A stretch of DNA of 64,000 nt from Rhabdophis nuchalis (lineage: Eukaryota; Chordata; Lepidosauria; Squamata; Natricidae). Below, one piece after another: positions 31,278-41,052 of the stretch (positions within the stretch are counted from its first letter, which is position 1; each line of letters opens with the position of its first letter). A model generated the notes under the pieces. That model ran no database searches, was not told where the DNA came from, and saw only the letters and a program-made list of their open reading frames with translations. The stretch lies in the NCBI GenBank assembly GCA_039707465.1, contig CM077647.1:172482663-172546662 (forward strand). The letters run 5' to 3'. A program made the position numbers and the translations under genes.

Positions 31278-31699
31278 ATTTTCCATGATGGCTAACTCCA
31301 GACAATCCTGATGCGCTCCCAGTTGGCACAAATTACACTAATTTTGCAAACCACGCAATGACTTCCGATTAACCACCAATTGTAATTTAATGTGCTGAAT
31401 TCAAACCATGTGAACCTTTGGCTAGGCATAGAGTGAACTAAAATATTGATCTTGCCATTGGAAATGCCTCTACGCTCTTGATCAGGTCAGGAAAAGAAGC
31501 CCCATTGTCCTCCATACTGTGGAAGGCAGAGGAAATACCAAGTGTAAGTCATCTTTTTCCCTTCTATATTAGTAAATTTGAAACATGTCAGAGAGAAGGA
31601 AAAAATAATAAATGCTGCAAACTGCAACAAGAACCATATATCAAGAAGCATCTAAAAATTGCTACAAGGTAAGGAACTGTCATCGATAGATGAACACTT
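31278..31699 (+). other. VH unit spacer, no gene seen
   Basis: 31590-31699 aligns with 15770-15860. The rest is unrecognised. Confidence 0.45.
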
Positions 31700-32364
31700 G
31701 GAATCCTAGTGGACAACCATTTAAATATGAGCCAGCCGTGTGCAGCAGCTGCCAAAAAAGCCAACACTTTGCATAAACCAAAGCCAAAGGCTGCATAAAC
31801 AGAGGGATAGAATCTAGATCACGTGAAGGGTTAATGCCACTGTATAGTGCCTTGGTAAGGCCACACTTGGAATACTGCATACAGTTTTGGTCGCCACGAT
31901 GTAGAAAAGACGTGGAGACCCTGGAAAGAGTGCAGAGAAGAGCAACCAAGATGATTAGGGGACTGGAGGCTAAAACATATGCAGGAGCTGGGTATGTCTA
32001 GTTTGATGAAGAGAAGGACCAGGGGAGACATGATAGCAGTGTTCCGATATCTCAGAGGGTGCCAAAAAGAAGAGGGAGCCAAACTATTCTCCAAGGCACC
32101 TGGGGCCAGGACAAGAAGCAATGGGTGGAAACTAATCAAGGAGAGAAGCAACTTAGAACTAAGGAGAAATTTCCTGACAGTTACAACAATTAACCTCTGG
32201 AACAGCTTGCCTCCAGCAGTTGTGAATGCCCCAACTCTGGAAGTCTTTAAAAAGATGTTAGGTAGCCATTTGTCTGAAATGGTATAAGGTTCCTGCCCAC
32301 GCAGGGGGTTGGACTAGAAGACCTACAAGGTTCCTTCCAACTCTGCTATTGTATTATTGTATTA
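31700..32364 (+). mobile_element. CR1/L3-like LINE 3' end
   Basis: The C-terminus of CR1-type ORF2 is readable across frames: GILVDNHLNMSQPCAAAAKK at the start, then LKRRTRGDMIAVFRYLRGC-like, LFSKAPG, RRNFLTVTTINLWNSLPP and a stop before the UTR. The terminal GGTTGGACTAGAAGACCTAC is typical of amniote CR1 ends, followed by an ATTGTATT tail. The empty site exists in the paralogous unit at 15851-15865. CTT is repeated at both ends. Confidence 0.88.
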
Positions 32365-32857
32365 CTTAGGGGACTTTGACTATAATATGGATTTCAGTTT
32401 TGACTCTATTTCTTTACTTGCAAAAGTGGGAAATAATTCCACTAAATGCGATTTACATCTCCATCATACAGATAATAAGACAGTAAGTTATCTACCAGCA
32501 ATAGAGGCCACCCCCAATACTAAAATGATGCTGCACGTTGAATTTTGAAGATATGGTTTTACTTCTGACAAAATCAACCTGTTGGTTCACATGTGTCGGA
32601 AGGATTAAAATAAATACACCATAACTGATGCTGGGGCATTTTCAGTCATGTCTACAATGGAGGATGAAGGCACTCTAGAAGGTCAAAGAGGTGTGTGTCT
32701 CTTTTATCCTGAGGGCTATGTAAATCTAGTGACAGCTTCCTGTTCAATGGAATCTTATCTTCCTGCTCTCCTTCAGCAGTCAGAAACTGAATACTGAGTG
32801 TTTGTCTGAATGTTTTTTCCATCAGTAAGAATCAGCCAATCTTCTGAAGAAGCAACA
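32365..32857 (+). promoter_or_regulatory. VH-A upstream region with ATGTAAAT octamer variant
   Basis: It aligns with 15861-16334. The octamer variant ATGTAAAT lies at 32718-32725, 133 bp before the leader ATG. Confidence 0.7.
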
Positions 32858-33303
32858 ATGGCCCTCTGGCTGAACCTCATGTCCTTATTGGTTGTCCTCA
32901 GAGGTATTTTCTTCCCCTCTAAAGAGAGTGGTTATTCCTCAGTTTTTTGTGTTCACCTACAGGAGATGTTTTACTAAACCATCTTTCTTTCTAGGTGTCC
33001 AATCTGAGGTCCAGTTGGTGGAGTCAGGAGGTGATGTGAGAAGACCTGGGGAGTCCCTCCGTCTCTCCTGCCAAGCCTCTGGATTCACCTTCAGCAGCTA
33101 TGAGATGCACTGGGTGAGGCAGGCTCCAGGGAAAGGCCTGGAGTGGGTGGCCTACATACATACAAGCTCATCATACATTTCCTACTCAGACAAAGTCAAG
33201 GGACGCTTCACCATCTCCAGGGACAATGCCAAAAACCAGCTGCATCTGCAAATGAGCAGCCTCAAAACCGAAGACACAGGAGTCTATTACTGTGTGAGAG
33301 AGT
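32858..33303 (+). CDS. IGHV: VH-A immunoglobulin heavy-chain V segment, intact
   Basis: The leader exon is 32858-32903 ([15 protein letters not shown]). The acceptor is at 32993-32994 and the V exon is 32995-33303. All framework landmarks are canonical: [44 protein letters not shown] and VYYCVRE. CDR2 is serine-rich ([10 protein letters not shown]). It is the cleanest VH-A coding sequence in the window. The heptamer deviates at one base. It is expected to be functional. Confidence 0.9.
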
Positions 33304-33342
33304 CACATTGAGAGGAAGTATATGTGAAGCCAAGCAAAAACC
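33304..33342 (+). promoter_or_regulatory. Recombination signal of VH-A, 23-bp spacer
   Basis: The heptamer is CACATTG (33304-33310, fifth base T for G), the spacer is 23 bp (33311-33333) and the nonamer is GCAAAAACC (33334-33342). The spacer contains GAAG twice, exactly 11 bp apart (33315 and 33326). Confidence 0.85.
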
Positions 33343-33570
33343 ACCAATTCCAAAAAGCAGCTCTGCAAATTTCTTTTCTAATTAAAAAAACAACTCTCTT
33401 AATGTGGATTCTCGATTCATGTCTTCATTCTGCACTTCAAACTTCATACAATCAGTCTATAGGAACCAGCCACTGTTATTTATGAAATGAATTTAACTGC
33501 CATTCAGTCGGTCTGTAGGAAAGAGTCTCTTTATATTTTCATATAAGGAGTTCCATAACAAAATTTCAAG

Positions 33571-33915
33571 GAGATGCAGTGGCTCAGTGGCTAAAACGCT
33601 GAGCTTGTCAATCAGAAAGGTCAGCACTTCAGAGGTTTGAATCCCTAGCACCACGTAATGGAGTGAGCTCCTGTTACTTGTCCAAGCTTCTGCCAACCTA
33701 GCAGTTCAAAAGAATGTAAGAATGCAAGTAGAAAAAATGAGAACCACCTTTGCTGGAAAGGTTTTAACATTCTGTGGACCTTCGGTCAAGCCATCCACAT
33801 GACCATGGAGACATCTTTGGACAGTGCTGTCTCTTTGGCTTTAAGAAGGAGATGAGCACTGCCCCTTGGGAATGACTAGCACATATGTGCGTGGGGAACC
33901 GCTATCTTTACCTCA
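33571..33915 (+). mobile_element. Squamate tRNA-derived SINE
   Basis: It has an A-box-like AGTGGCTCAGTGGCTAAAAC and a B-box-like GGTTTGAATCCCTAGCACC. The conserved body includes CTTCTGCCAACCTAGCAG, CCACATGACCATGGAG and ACTAGCACATATGTGCG, with a CTTTACCT end. This matches the common snake and lizard SINE as I remember it. It is full-length or nearly so and inactive as a tRNA. Confidence 0.8.
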
Positions 33916-34023
33916 ATTTCATACTCAATCCAGGTTGTTATTTACTCTACTCGTCCAGATCCTTTCCCCCTCATTTCACCATCCATATTTCTTAGCCCTT
34001 AATTTATTCATGATATCATAAAT

Positions 34024-34928
34024 CTGGCTGTGGTTTCTGGCACCCCGGTTCACCCAGGTAAGTCCAACACTGGCCATTGGGGGCGAACAACTAGCCCCCG
34101 TGGAGAGGGTGCGCGACTTGGGTGTCCTCCTGGACTCCCGGCTGTCCATGGAGGATCATGTGATGGCCGTGGCCAGGGGGGCGTTTTATCAGGCATGCTT
34201 GATATGCCAATTGCGCCCCTTACTGGACCGGGTGGCCCTTCACACAGTCACTCAAGCACTCGTGACATCCCGGCTGGACTACTGTAACGCTCTCTACATG
34301 GGGCTCCCCTTGAGGTGCACTTGAAGGTTACAGTTAGTCCAGAATGCGGCCGCGCGGGTGATTATGAGTGCCTCAAGGCAAGCCCACATAACACCTCTCC
34401 TGCTTGAGCTGCACTGGCTGCCTGTGGCCTTTCGGGTGTGCTTCAAGGTGCTGACGACCATCTTTAAAGTGCTCCATGGCTCGGGGCCTAGCTACATACG
34501 AGACCGCATCCTGCCCCATACATCCCTTCGACCGATCCGCTCCCACAGAGAGGGCCTTCTCCGGGTGCCGTCGACCAGGCAATGCCGGTTGGCGACGCCC
34601 AGGGGAAGGGCCTTCTCTGTGGCGGGCCCTACCCTCTGGAATGACCTGCCCCCCGAACTACGCACCACCTCGGACCTCCGCCTTTTCCCCCAGCACCTCA
34701 AAACGCACTTATTCCAACAAGCCAGCCTAGCATAACCCCCCGTTTCTGACTTTTATTTGTATACATTTTAATTATAGGGTTTTATAAGTGTTTTAGCACA
34801 GGATATAATTTAATAGTTTTTAATAATGTATTTTTGTAATTATGTATGGTTTTTTAATATTGCCTGTGCGCCGCCCTGGGTCCTTTTAGGAGAAGGTACA
34901 GGGTATAAATTTGATAAAATAAATAAAT
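34024..34928 (+). mobile_element. L2-like LINE 3' part inserted in VH-B upstream DNA
   Basis: ORF2 C-terminal sequence is open in two pieces (34100-34324 and 34358-34735), separated by a TGA at 34322-34324. It ends LFQQASLA-stop, then UTR and GTGCGCCGCCCTGGGTCC. Flanks are CATAAAT and CTAAATCAGG, so it split the conserved VH-B upstream word seen uninterrupted at 18165-18186. Confidence 0.85.
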
Positions 34929-35009
34929 CTAAATCAGGTGATGTGGTGTTGGAAATGTGAACACATGGTGGGCATAGTTGGTGATGTGAATGCATGGTGG
35001 AAAAGGAAA

Positions 35010-35188
35010 TAGAATGAGTGGGTGGGTGAGGTAGCCTGGGATGATGAATGGAGTACATACTATGCCTCATACCTCCAAAGTTGAATGACCATGTCTGCCA
35101 ATGACTCCCACAATGAATGTAATTTGACAATGAACTCTCTGGTAGCTGCAGACTCAGCCACATATTACTGTGAAGAAGGGTCACAGTT
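35010..35188 (+). pseudogene. IGHV: VH-B remnant: framework 2 end to recombination signal
   Basis: It aligns with the VH-B V exon from GLEWVG onward (GATGATGAATGGAGTACA, then TGTCTGCCAATGACTCCC, then CACATATTACTGTG). Leader, framework 1 and CDR1 are missing. Frameshifts are present (AAAGTTGAATGACC in place of AAAGCCGAACA). The heptamer is changed to CACAGTT (35182-35188), with a 22-bp spacer and nonamer TGAAAAACC (35211-35219). Confidence 0.8.
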
Positions 35189-35473
35189 AGAGACAACAAA
35201 GGAGGAAGGGTGAAAAACCTCTCGGCTTTTGTCTGAAGAAATGGTGAATTCCTTTCTTCTTTGAGGTTTCTGTTGTCTGCAGAGTGGGACAAACAAAATA
35301 AAAAATTCAGAACAGCACATAGCAGACTATTTGCTTATAGTTCCTTTTCTCCTTCTTTATGAATTCACGTGAATAGGTGGAGATAATTTATTTCTTTTCC
35401 ATCACAACTACAAAGTAGAATGAAGACACTCGATGAGGTCAAAGCCCCCTGTGTCTCTTTTATCCTGCGGGCT

Positions 35474-35481
35474 ATGTAAAT
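35474..35481 (+). promoter_or_regulatory. VH-A octamer variant ATGTAAAT
   Basis: It lies 133 bp before the leader ATG at 35614, in the same GGGCTATGTAAATCTAGTGA context as the other VH-A promoters. Confidence 0.7.
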
Positions 35482-35613
35482 CTAGTGACTGCTTCCTGTT
35501 CAAAGGAACCATATTACCCTTTTCTTCTGATGCCCTCAACATCTCAAAGATTGGATGCTTGTCTGAATGTTTTCCCATCATTAAGAATCCTCCAATCTTT
35601 TAAACAACCAATA

Positions 35614-36051
35614 ATGGCCCTCTGGTTGAACCTCATGTCCTTGTTAGTTGTCCTCAGAGGTATTAATTTCCTCTCTAAAGAGAGTGGTTATTCCTCAGTT
35701 TCTTGGGTTCACCTGCAGGACAAGTCTTACTAAACCATCTTTCTTTCTAGGTGTCCAATCTGAAGTCCAGTTGGTGGAGTCTGGAGGGGATGTGAGAAGA
35801 CCTGGGGAGTCCCTCCGTCTCTCCTGCCAAGCCTCTGGATTCACCTTCAGCAGCTTTGAGATGACCTGGCTGAGACAGGCTCCTGGGAAAGTACTGGAAT
35901 GGGTGGCACATATATGGTCTTCAAATCTTTACTACTCTGACAAAGTGAGGGGACGCTTCACCATCTCCAGGGACAATGACAAAAGTCAGCTGTATCTGCA
36001 AATGAACAGCCTTAAGCCAGAGGACACAGCGGTCTATTATTGTTTGAGAGA
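35614..36051 (+). CDS. IGHV: VH-A V segment with a 12-bp-spacer recombination signal
   Basis: The leader exon is 35614-35659 ([15 protein letters not shown]). The acceptor is at 35749-35750 and the V exon is 35751-36051. Coding sequence is intact, with both cysteines (LRLSCQASG and VYYCLR) and [16 protein letters not shown], which has Val in place of the usual Gly. CDR2 ([12 protein letters not shown]) resembles the pseudogene at 27242. Nothing in the exon is broken. The recombination signal is unusual: its spacer is 12 bp, which by the 12/23 rule would not pair with a D-type 12 signal but could pair with a 23 signal such as that of JH. Whether it is used is unknown. Confidence 0.85.
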
Positions 36052-36079
36052 CACAGTGAGAGGAAGCCAAGCAAAAACT
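36052..36079 (+). promoter_or_regulatory. Recombination signal with 12-bp spacer
   Basis: The heptamer CACAGTG (36052-36058) is perfect. The spacer is AGAGGAAGCCAA (36059-36070) and the nonamer is GCAAAAACT (36071-36079). Against the 23-bp spacer at 33311 it lacks exactly 11 bp lying between two GAAG words. Confidence 0.9.
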
Positions 36080-36115
36080 GCCTATTTCACAGAGCAGTTC
36101 TGAAATTTGCCTTTG

Positions 36116-36381
36116 TCTGAGGTCCAGTTGGTGGAGTCTGGAGGGGATGTGAGGAGACCTGGAGAATCCCTCTGTCTCTCCTGCCAAGCCTCTGAATTCA
36201 CCTTCAGTGACTCCTGGATGAGACAGTCTCCAGGGAAAAGACTGGAATGAGTGGCACTTTACTACTCTGACATAGTGAAGGGATGCTTCACCATCTCCAT
36301 GGATGATGCAAAAAGCCAGCTGTATCTGCAAATGAACAGCCACAAAGCTGAAGACCCAGCAGTCTATTACTGTGCTGAAGA
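36116..36381 (+). pseudogene. IGHV: Leaderless VH-A V exon directly behind the preceding segment
   Basis: Only 36 bp after the preceding nonamer the sequence re-enters a VH-A V exon at TCTGAGGTCCAGTTGG, skipping leader, intron and the first 8 bases of the exon. Framework 2 has a deletion ([14 protein letters not shown]), there is a TGA at about 36248-36250, and CDR2 is shortened. The recombination signal is nearly normal (CACAGCG 36382-36388, 23-bp spacer, GCAAAAACT 36412-36420). It looks like the product of unequal crossing-over inside a V exon. Confidence 0.85.
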
Positions 36382-36420
36382 CACAGCGAGAGGAACTATA
36401 TAGGAAGCCAAGCAAAAACT

Positions 36421-37090
36421 GCCTATTGACCCAGCATTTCTTCAAATTTCTTTTCTAATAAAAATACAGCTTTCAAATTCTCCCTTCTTATCTTCATTCT
36501 GCACTTCTACCTTCACCCATTCAATCTATAAGATTTTTTTTAATAACACCATTCTTCAATTTTCTTCAGTGGCCTGGCATTCTTCAGTGGCCTGGCATCG
36601 ACCACATGAATGCGTGAAGCGCGTGCACATGCGTCCTTACCTCCTGTGATGCTCTGCGATGCTTCTGCGACGCTCTAGATGCTCAACCGAAGAGCTCAAA
36701 TACAGGTAAGGAGGATGGGTGGGCGGGTGGGCCCTCCAGAGCACCGTACTAGAATGGTACCCAGTGCTCCCAGCAGGCATTGGTACGCCCATACCGGGGC
36801 GTACCGCCTGCAACCCACCACTGCACTTCTGGTGTGCATGCCATAGGTTCGCCATCATGGCTATAGAGAATTGTACCTCACTGATAGCAGTTACATCAAG
36901 ACTGAACTACACATTACATCTGAGAATATGAGTACAGGCACTTTTCAACTTACAATAGTTGATTAATGACTGTTTAAAGTTACAATGGGGCTAAAAAAAG
37001 TGACTTATGACCATTTCCTAACTCAGGACCATTGTAGCATCCCCAAGGTCACGTAATTTACATTCAGGTGCTTAACAACAGACTACACAT
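36421..37090. other. Spacer with an unclassified repeat
   Basis: 36600-36840 (GTACGCCCATACCGGGGCGT, then CAACCCACCACTGC) resembles a non-autonomous DNA transposon, but I could not place both ends. The remainder shows no gene. Confidence 0.35.
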
Positions 37091-37550
37091 TAATAAATAA
37101 TAATAATAATAATAAATTTATTTTGTATACCGCATCCTCTCCCCAAGGGGACTCGGAGCGGTGCACAGGGAAAAAATTAAAATACTATAGAAAAAAAAAT
37201 ACATACATAGAATAAATACAGTGAATAAAAACGAATTAAATTAGGATTATCCCTGCGCTAAAATCCCCAAGTTATAACACTAAAATTCCCTAACACCCCA
37301 AAAGGTAGAGACTAACCTAGGCCGGCCAAGCAGAAAAAGTGTGTTTTGAGTTTTTGGCGGAAGGAACGGAGGTCTGTGGTTGTTCTGATGTCGGGGAGAA
37401 GGTCGTTCCAGAGGGATGGGCCCGCCACAGAGAAGGCCCTTCCCCTGGGCGTCGCCCGCTGACAAAGTCTAGTGGACGGCACCCGGAGAAGTCCCTCTCT
37501 GTGGGAGCGAATCGGCCGGGAGGATGTGTGGGGCAGGATCCGATCCCGCA
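37091..37550 (-). mobile_element. L2-like LINE 3' end with (AAT)n tail
   Basis: (AAT)n at 37091-37115, reversed 3' signature (CCCCAAGGGGACTCGG), UTR, and ORF2 end (37312-37550; RSHREGLLRV, SLWNDLLPDIRTT). It is 5'-truncated at a point similar to the copy ending at 31277. Confidence 0.85.
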
Positions 37551-39060
37551 TTGATGATGGTTGCAGTGTGCAGAGTCCTGGGATTCCCTTTTATGACTTT
37601 CTTACAAGCCAAGTCAACAGGGATTCACTTAACAAAGATGCAACTAATTTAACAACTGCAGTGATTCACAAGTGTGGCAAAAACCTATGTCATAAAATGG
37701 AGCAAAACTCACTTAATAAATTTCTCACTGAGAACACACATTTTGGACTCAGTTGTGTCATAAGTCGAAGACCCCCTGTATCTGCTGGTTCTTAAGAAAT
37801 AAATACTTATATTGTATGCTTTGCATTATTACCAATTAAATGGATATATTAAATATTTTCAAAATGACACTTTCTGGAAACTAATTCCAAGTGAAAAAAA
37901 GATACCCTACTATTTTTATTTATTTCTTGAGTTGGGGCTCATAATATTCAATATGCAAGTTCTAGACAAGATCAGGAACATTGTCCCAAGATCTAATTTC
38001 TGTCCCATCTAATGAAAGTTTCTTCAGAGCTTAAGCCTAATGACTCGCTTCTTCTACCTGCTTTGCGCCAGATGGCAGCAGTGTCAAACAAATAGACATT
38101 CTCCACTTTGCAAAAATAGATCTGTGGTTTCATCCGTTAGCCTGATGGTTTCCTCTGCTGCTTCCGAACTATCCCTCAACAGGTCCCCGAAGTGCCTCCT
38201 TCCCCAAGAGACTTTCTATAACTCTTTTCTATAAGCTCTGAGACACAATCATCTTCTTGTTTCATTTTCAGACCCAATCTTCATACATTTGAAACAGGTC
38301 CTCTTTCTTGGTTCACTGCCTGCCCTCTTTACTCATTCACTAGCTTATCACCCGGCATTGCCGTGGTATTTATTTTTCCTAATCCTTCATTAGACAGGAA
38401 AAGGAATGAATTGTTGCATCTCAAGTGTCAATCAAGGCAGGAGAGGGCTGCCATTGGTCTAGACACACAGAGTATTCTGGAGGGAGAAGTATGTGTTACA
38501 ATTGGTTGCCAGTTTGATGGCGGCTATATATATTTAGCTCTCAAACCGGAGTTGTTCGTTCTGTTACATGTATTGGTTCCAATAAACACTTCTTTTGGTT
38601 GACTTGCCTCTCGCCTCAGTCAGTGATTCCTTCATTCGGAATACACAAAATGAATGATATCTATAGTGTCACACAGCCCCTTCACATGACCCATCCGTGC
38701 CCCATTTTGGGCCTAGTAGGCCTCCCTGCAGACACCTAGGATCAAAAACATCCCCCAGGGGGATGCCCCACCCCCTTGCATGCCCCATTTTCAGCTTTGT
38801 AGTTCTATCTGCAGCCACCCTGGAGCAAAAATGGGGCATGGAGCCCCCACACATTACATACCCCATTTTGGGACTAATAGGCCTCCCTGAAGCCACCAAG
38901 GCTTTACATCTTACAAATTAAACCTGATATTTTATGTATTGATTAGGGATTAAAAATTGTCCCATGGCTAATGCTGGGACATCTTCAGCTTGTCTTAAAG
39001 TGGAGGTTGAAGGAACTCTACAAGGTCAAAGTATCATGTGGCTCTTTTATCCTGAGGGCT
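37551..39060. repeat. VH unit flank with unclassified inserts
   Basis: 37800-38338 aligns with 14830-15440 and 55600-55880 (unit flank). At 38339 a CTAGCTTATCACCCGGCATT start word recalls the (CTAC)n repeat family. 38690-38900 holds a diverged tandem repeat (GCCCCATTTTGGGCCTAGTA, about 70-160 bp apart). 38940-39060 leads into the VH-A promoter. No gene is seen. Confidence 0.5.
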
Positions 39061-39068
39061 ATGTAAAT
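39061..39068 (+). promoter_or_regulatory. VH-A octamer variant ATGTAAAT
   Basis: It lies 132 bp before the leader ATG at 39193, in the context CTGAGGGCTATGTAAATTC. Confidence 0.7.
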
Positions 39069-39192
39069 TCAGTGACAGCTTCCTGTTCAAAGGAGTCATA
39101 TCACCCAGCTCTCCTGCTACACCGAAGCACACAAATGTTGAATGCTTCTGTGGATGTTTTGTGGTCAATGGGAATTCTCTGAGCAAGAGAAA

Positions 39193-39627
39193 ATGGCACT
39201 CTGGCTAAACTTTATGTCTTTACTACTAGTCCTCAAAGGTATTCATTCTGCTTCCAAAGACATGGTTTACTCCTTTTTATATTTTAGTGTTGGTTCTTAT
39301 TTAACAACCTTTCCTTCTAGGTGTCCAATCTCAAGTCCAGTTGGTGGAGTCTGGAGGGGACATGAAAAGACCTGGGGAGTCCCTCCGTCTCTCCTGCCAA
39401 GCCTCTGGATCCACCTTCAGCAGGGACACGATGAATTGGGGGAGACAAGCTCCAGGGAAAGGACTGGAATGGGTTGCACATATCTATGGTGATTCCAATG
39501 GAAAGATCTACTCGGACAAAGTCAAGGGCCGCTTCACCATCTCCAGAGACAATCAGAAAAGCCAGCTGTATCTGCAAATGAACAGCCTCAAAACAGAGGA
39601 CACGGCCGTCTATTACTGTGTCAGGTT
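39193..39627 (+). CDS. IGHV: VH-A V segment, second one with a 12-bp-spacer signal
   Basis: The leader exon is 39193-39238 ([15 protein letters not shown]). The acceptor is at 39319-39320 and the V exon is 39321-39627. Both cysteines (LRLSCQASG and VYYCVR) and the framework 2 Trp are present, but the next residue is Gly ([11 protein letters not shown]) where Val is nearly universal, which could weaken VH-VL packing. CDR2 is [10 protein letters not shown]. The signal has a 12-bp spacer like the segment at 35614, although the two V exons differ clearly in CDR1, CDR2 and leader. There is no stop or frameshift. Confidence 0.84.
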
Positions 39628-39655
39628 CACAATGAGAGGAAGCAGAGCAAAAACT
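39628..39655 (+). promoter_or_regulatory. Recombination signal with 12-bp spacer
   Basis: The heptamer is CACAATG (39628-39634, one mismatch, shared with the 23-type signal at 47770). The spacer is AGAGGAAGCAGA (39635-39646) and the nonamer is GCAAAAACT (39647-39655). Confidence 0.88.
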
Positions 39656-39889
39656 GTCAATTTTGCCAAGGCAGCTCTGCAGGTTTTTTCTGCATTAGAA
39701 CTACAGCTTCATTAATTTGTATTCTTCCACCAGGTTTTCACTGTGAAGTGAAGAGAATCTGCCCATCACCTCCATTTGATACTTCGTCAACCAACTCATC
39801 TCTGAAAACCCCCTCTCTCATTTCACTACTCACATTTCTTCACACTCTTGACCTATATTAATTTATTTGAAATATTCAGAGTTTATGCA

Positions 39890-40055
39890 ATACAATAGCA
39901 GAGTTGGAAGGGACCTTGGAGGTCTTCTAGTCCAACCCCCTGCCTTGGCAGAAAATCCTATACCATTTCAGACAAATGGCTATCCAACATCTTCTTAAAG
40001 ACTTCCAGTGTTGGGGCATTCACAACTTCTGGAGGCAAGCTGTTCCACAGACTAA
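39890..40055 (-). mobile_element. CR1/L3-like LINE 3' end
   Basis: Read in reverse, it is the same 3' end as 32190-32364: AGAGTTGGAAGGGACCTTGG at 39900, then the complement of ORF2's end (ACTTCCAGTGTTGGGGCATT). Confidence 0.85.
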
Positions 40056-40236
40056 TTGTGCTAACTGTTTATTTATTATTGTCATTTCGGATTGTCAGTG
40101 TAATTATGAGCTGGCTGTCTAGAAAGAATTTTGTTATGGCTCTCTTAATAAATTGGAACTTTGAGGAATCCTTTGCCTTGGACTCTGATTTATTTTTGGA
40201 TGCTATTTGGAACTCTGACATTAGTGGTATATGGGT

Positions 40237-40687
40237 AAGGTGACCAGATTTTTAAATTGGTTAAGTGGGACACCATTGAGCAGGGGTGGGGGGTGGGGAA
40301 AGCTAGCTGCAGTTCCGCTCGCTCCGCCTCCCACTTGGCTCTCTCGGCCTCGAAGCGGCCCCACTCATGCTGCAGGAAATACAGGGTGCCGGGGACGCTG
40401 TACTGAGCCCGTGCTGCAGAGGCCGGAGCTGACCCTGCCGAAGCTTCCTCCATCCGCCACCCCCGTCGACGGCTACTGGGCCTCGCTGAGTCAATTCCAA
40501 AACCACGTTCAGCGCTTGGAGGACCTGAAACATCTTGGGAAATGCAGTTCCCTATCGGAAAGAATGGAGTAGCTGCGAATGTCTAACAGCAACAACAAAT
40601 CGGGACTTTTTAAAAACGCCGCAGGACGCGGGACAAATTGCTACAAATCGGGACTGTCCCGCCAAAAGCGGGACGACTGGTCACCTT
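40237..40687. mobile_element. hAT-like non-autonomous DNA transposon
   Basis: The 451-bp element has inverted ends: AAGGTGACCAG at the left and CTGGTCACCTT at the right. The interior is GC-rich near the left and carries GGGACTGTCCCGCC near the right. Flanks (TATATGGG and ATATAAGG) give only a weak candidate 8-bp duplication. No transposase is present. Confidence 0.7.
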
Positions 40688-41052
40688 ATATAAGGGGGAC
40701 AGCCCATAATGTTTTGTGTTGTGTTCACCACCCTCTGTAATGTTTTTCTATCAGTGGCAGCATGCCATACCGTGATGCAATAAGTGAGGATGCTTTCTAT
40801 TTTGGACCAGTCAAAGTAGGTCATCAATTGTTTTTCCACCCTGTTTTTTATGCAAGACCCTGAGGAATTGGAGCCTCTGTTGGGACTTCCTGGCCACCTG
40901 GGTTGTGTTGTTTTTCCAGGCAAAGTCTTGAAACAGGCTTGGTTCTGTTTATCTTTTACACCAGGGGTCACTATTGCTCCATAGAAGGCAGATTGATCAC
41001 AGGGGAGAAGAAGGCAAACCACACCGGATTTGGTGGGAGATTTCAGTTTTGA
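40688..41052 (-). mobile_element. LINE RT C-terminal fragment, Rex1-like
   Basis: The - strand reads SKIESILTYCITVWHAATDRK, then TLQRVVNTTQNIMGCPP, the C-terminal block common to fish and reptile LINE RTs of the Rex1/Babar type as I recall it. It is a short fragment without the catalytic core. Confidence 0.55.
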
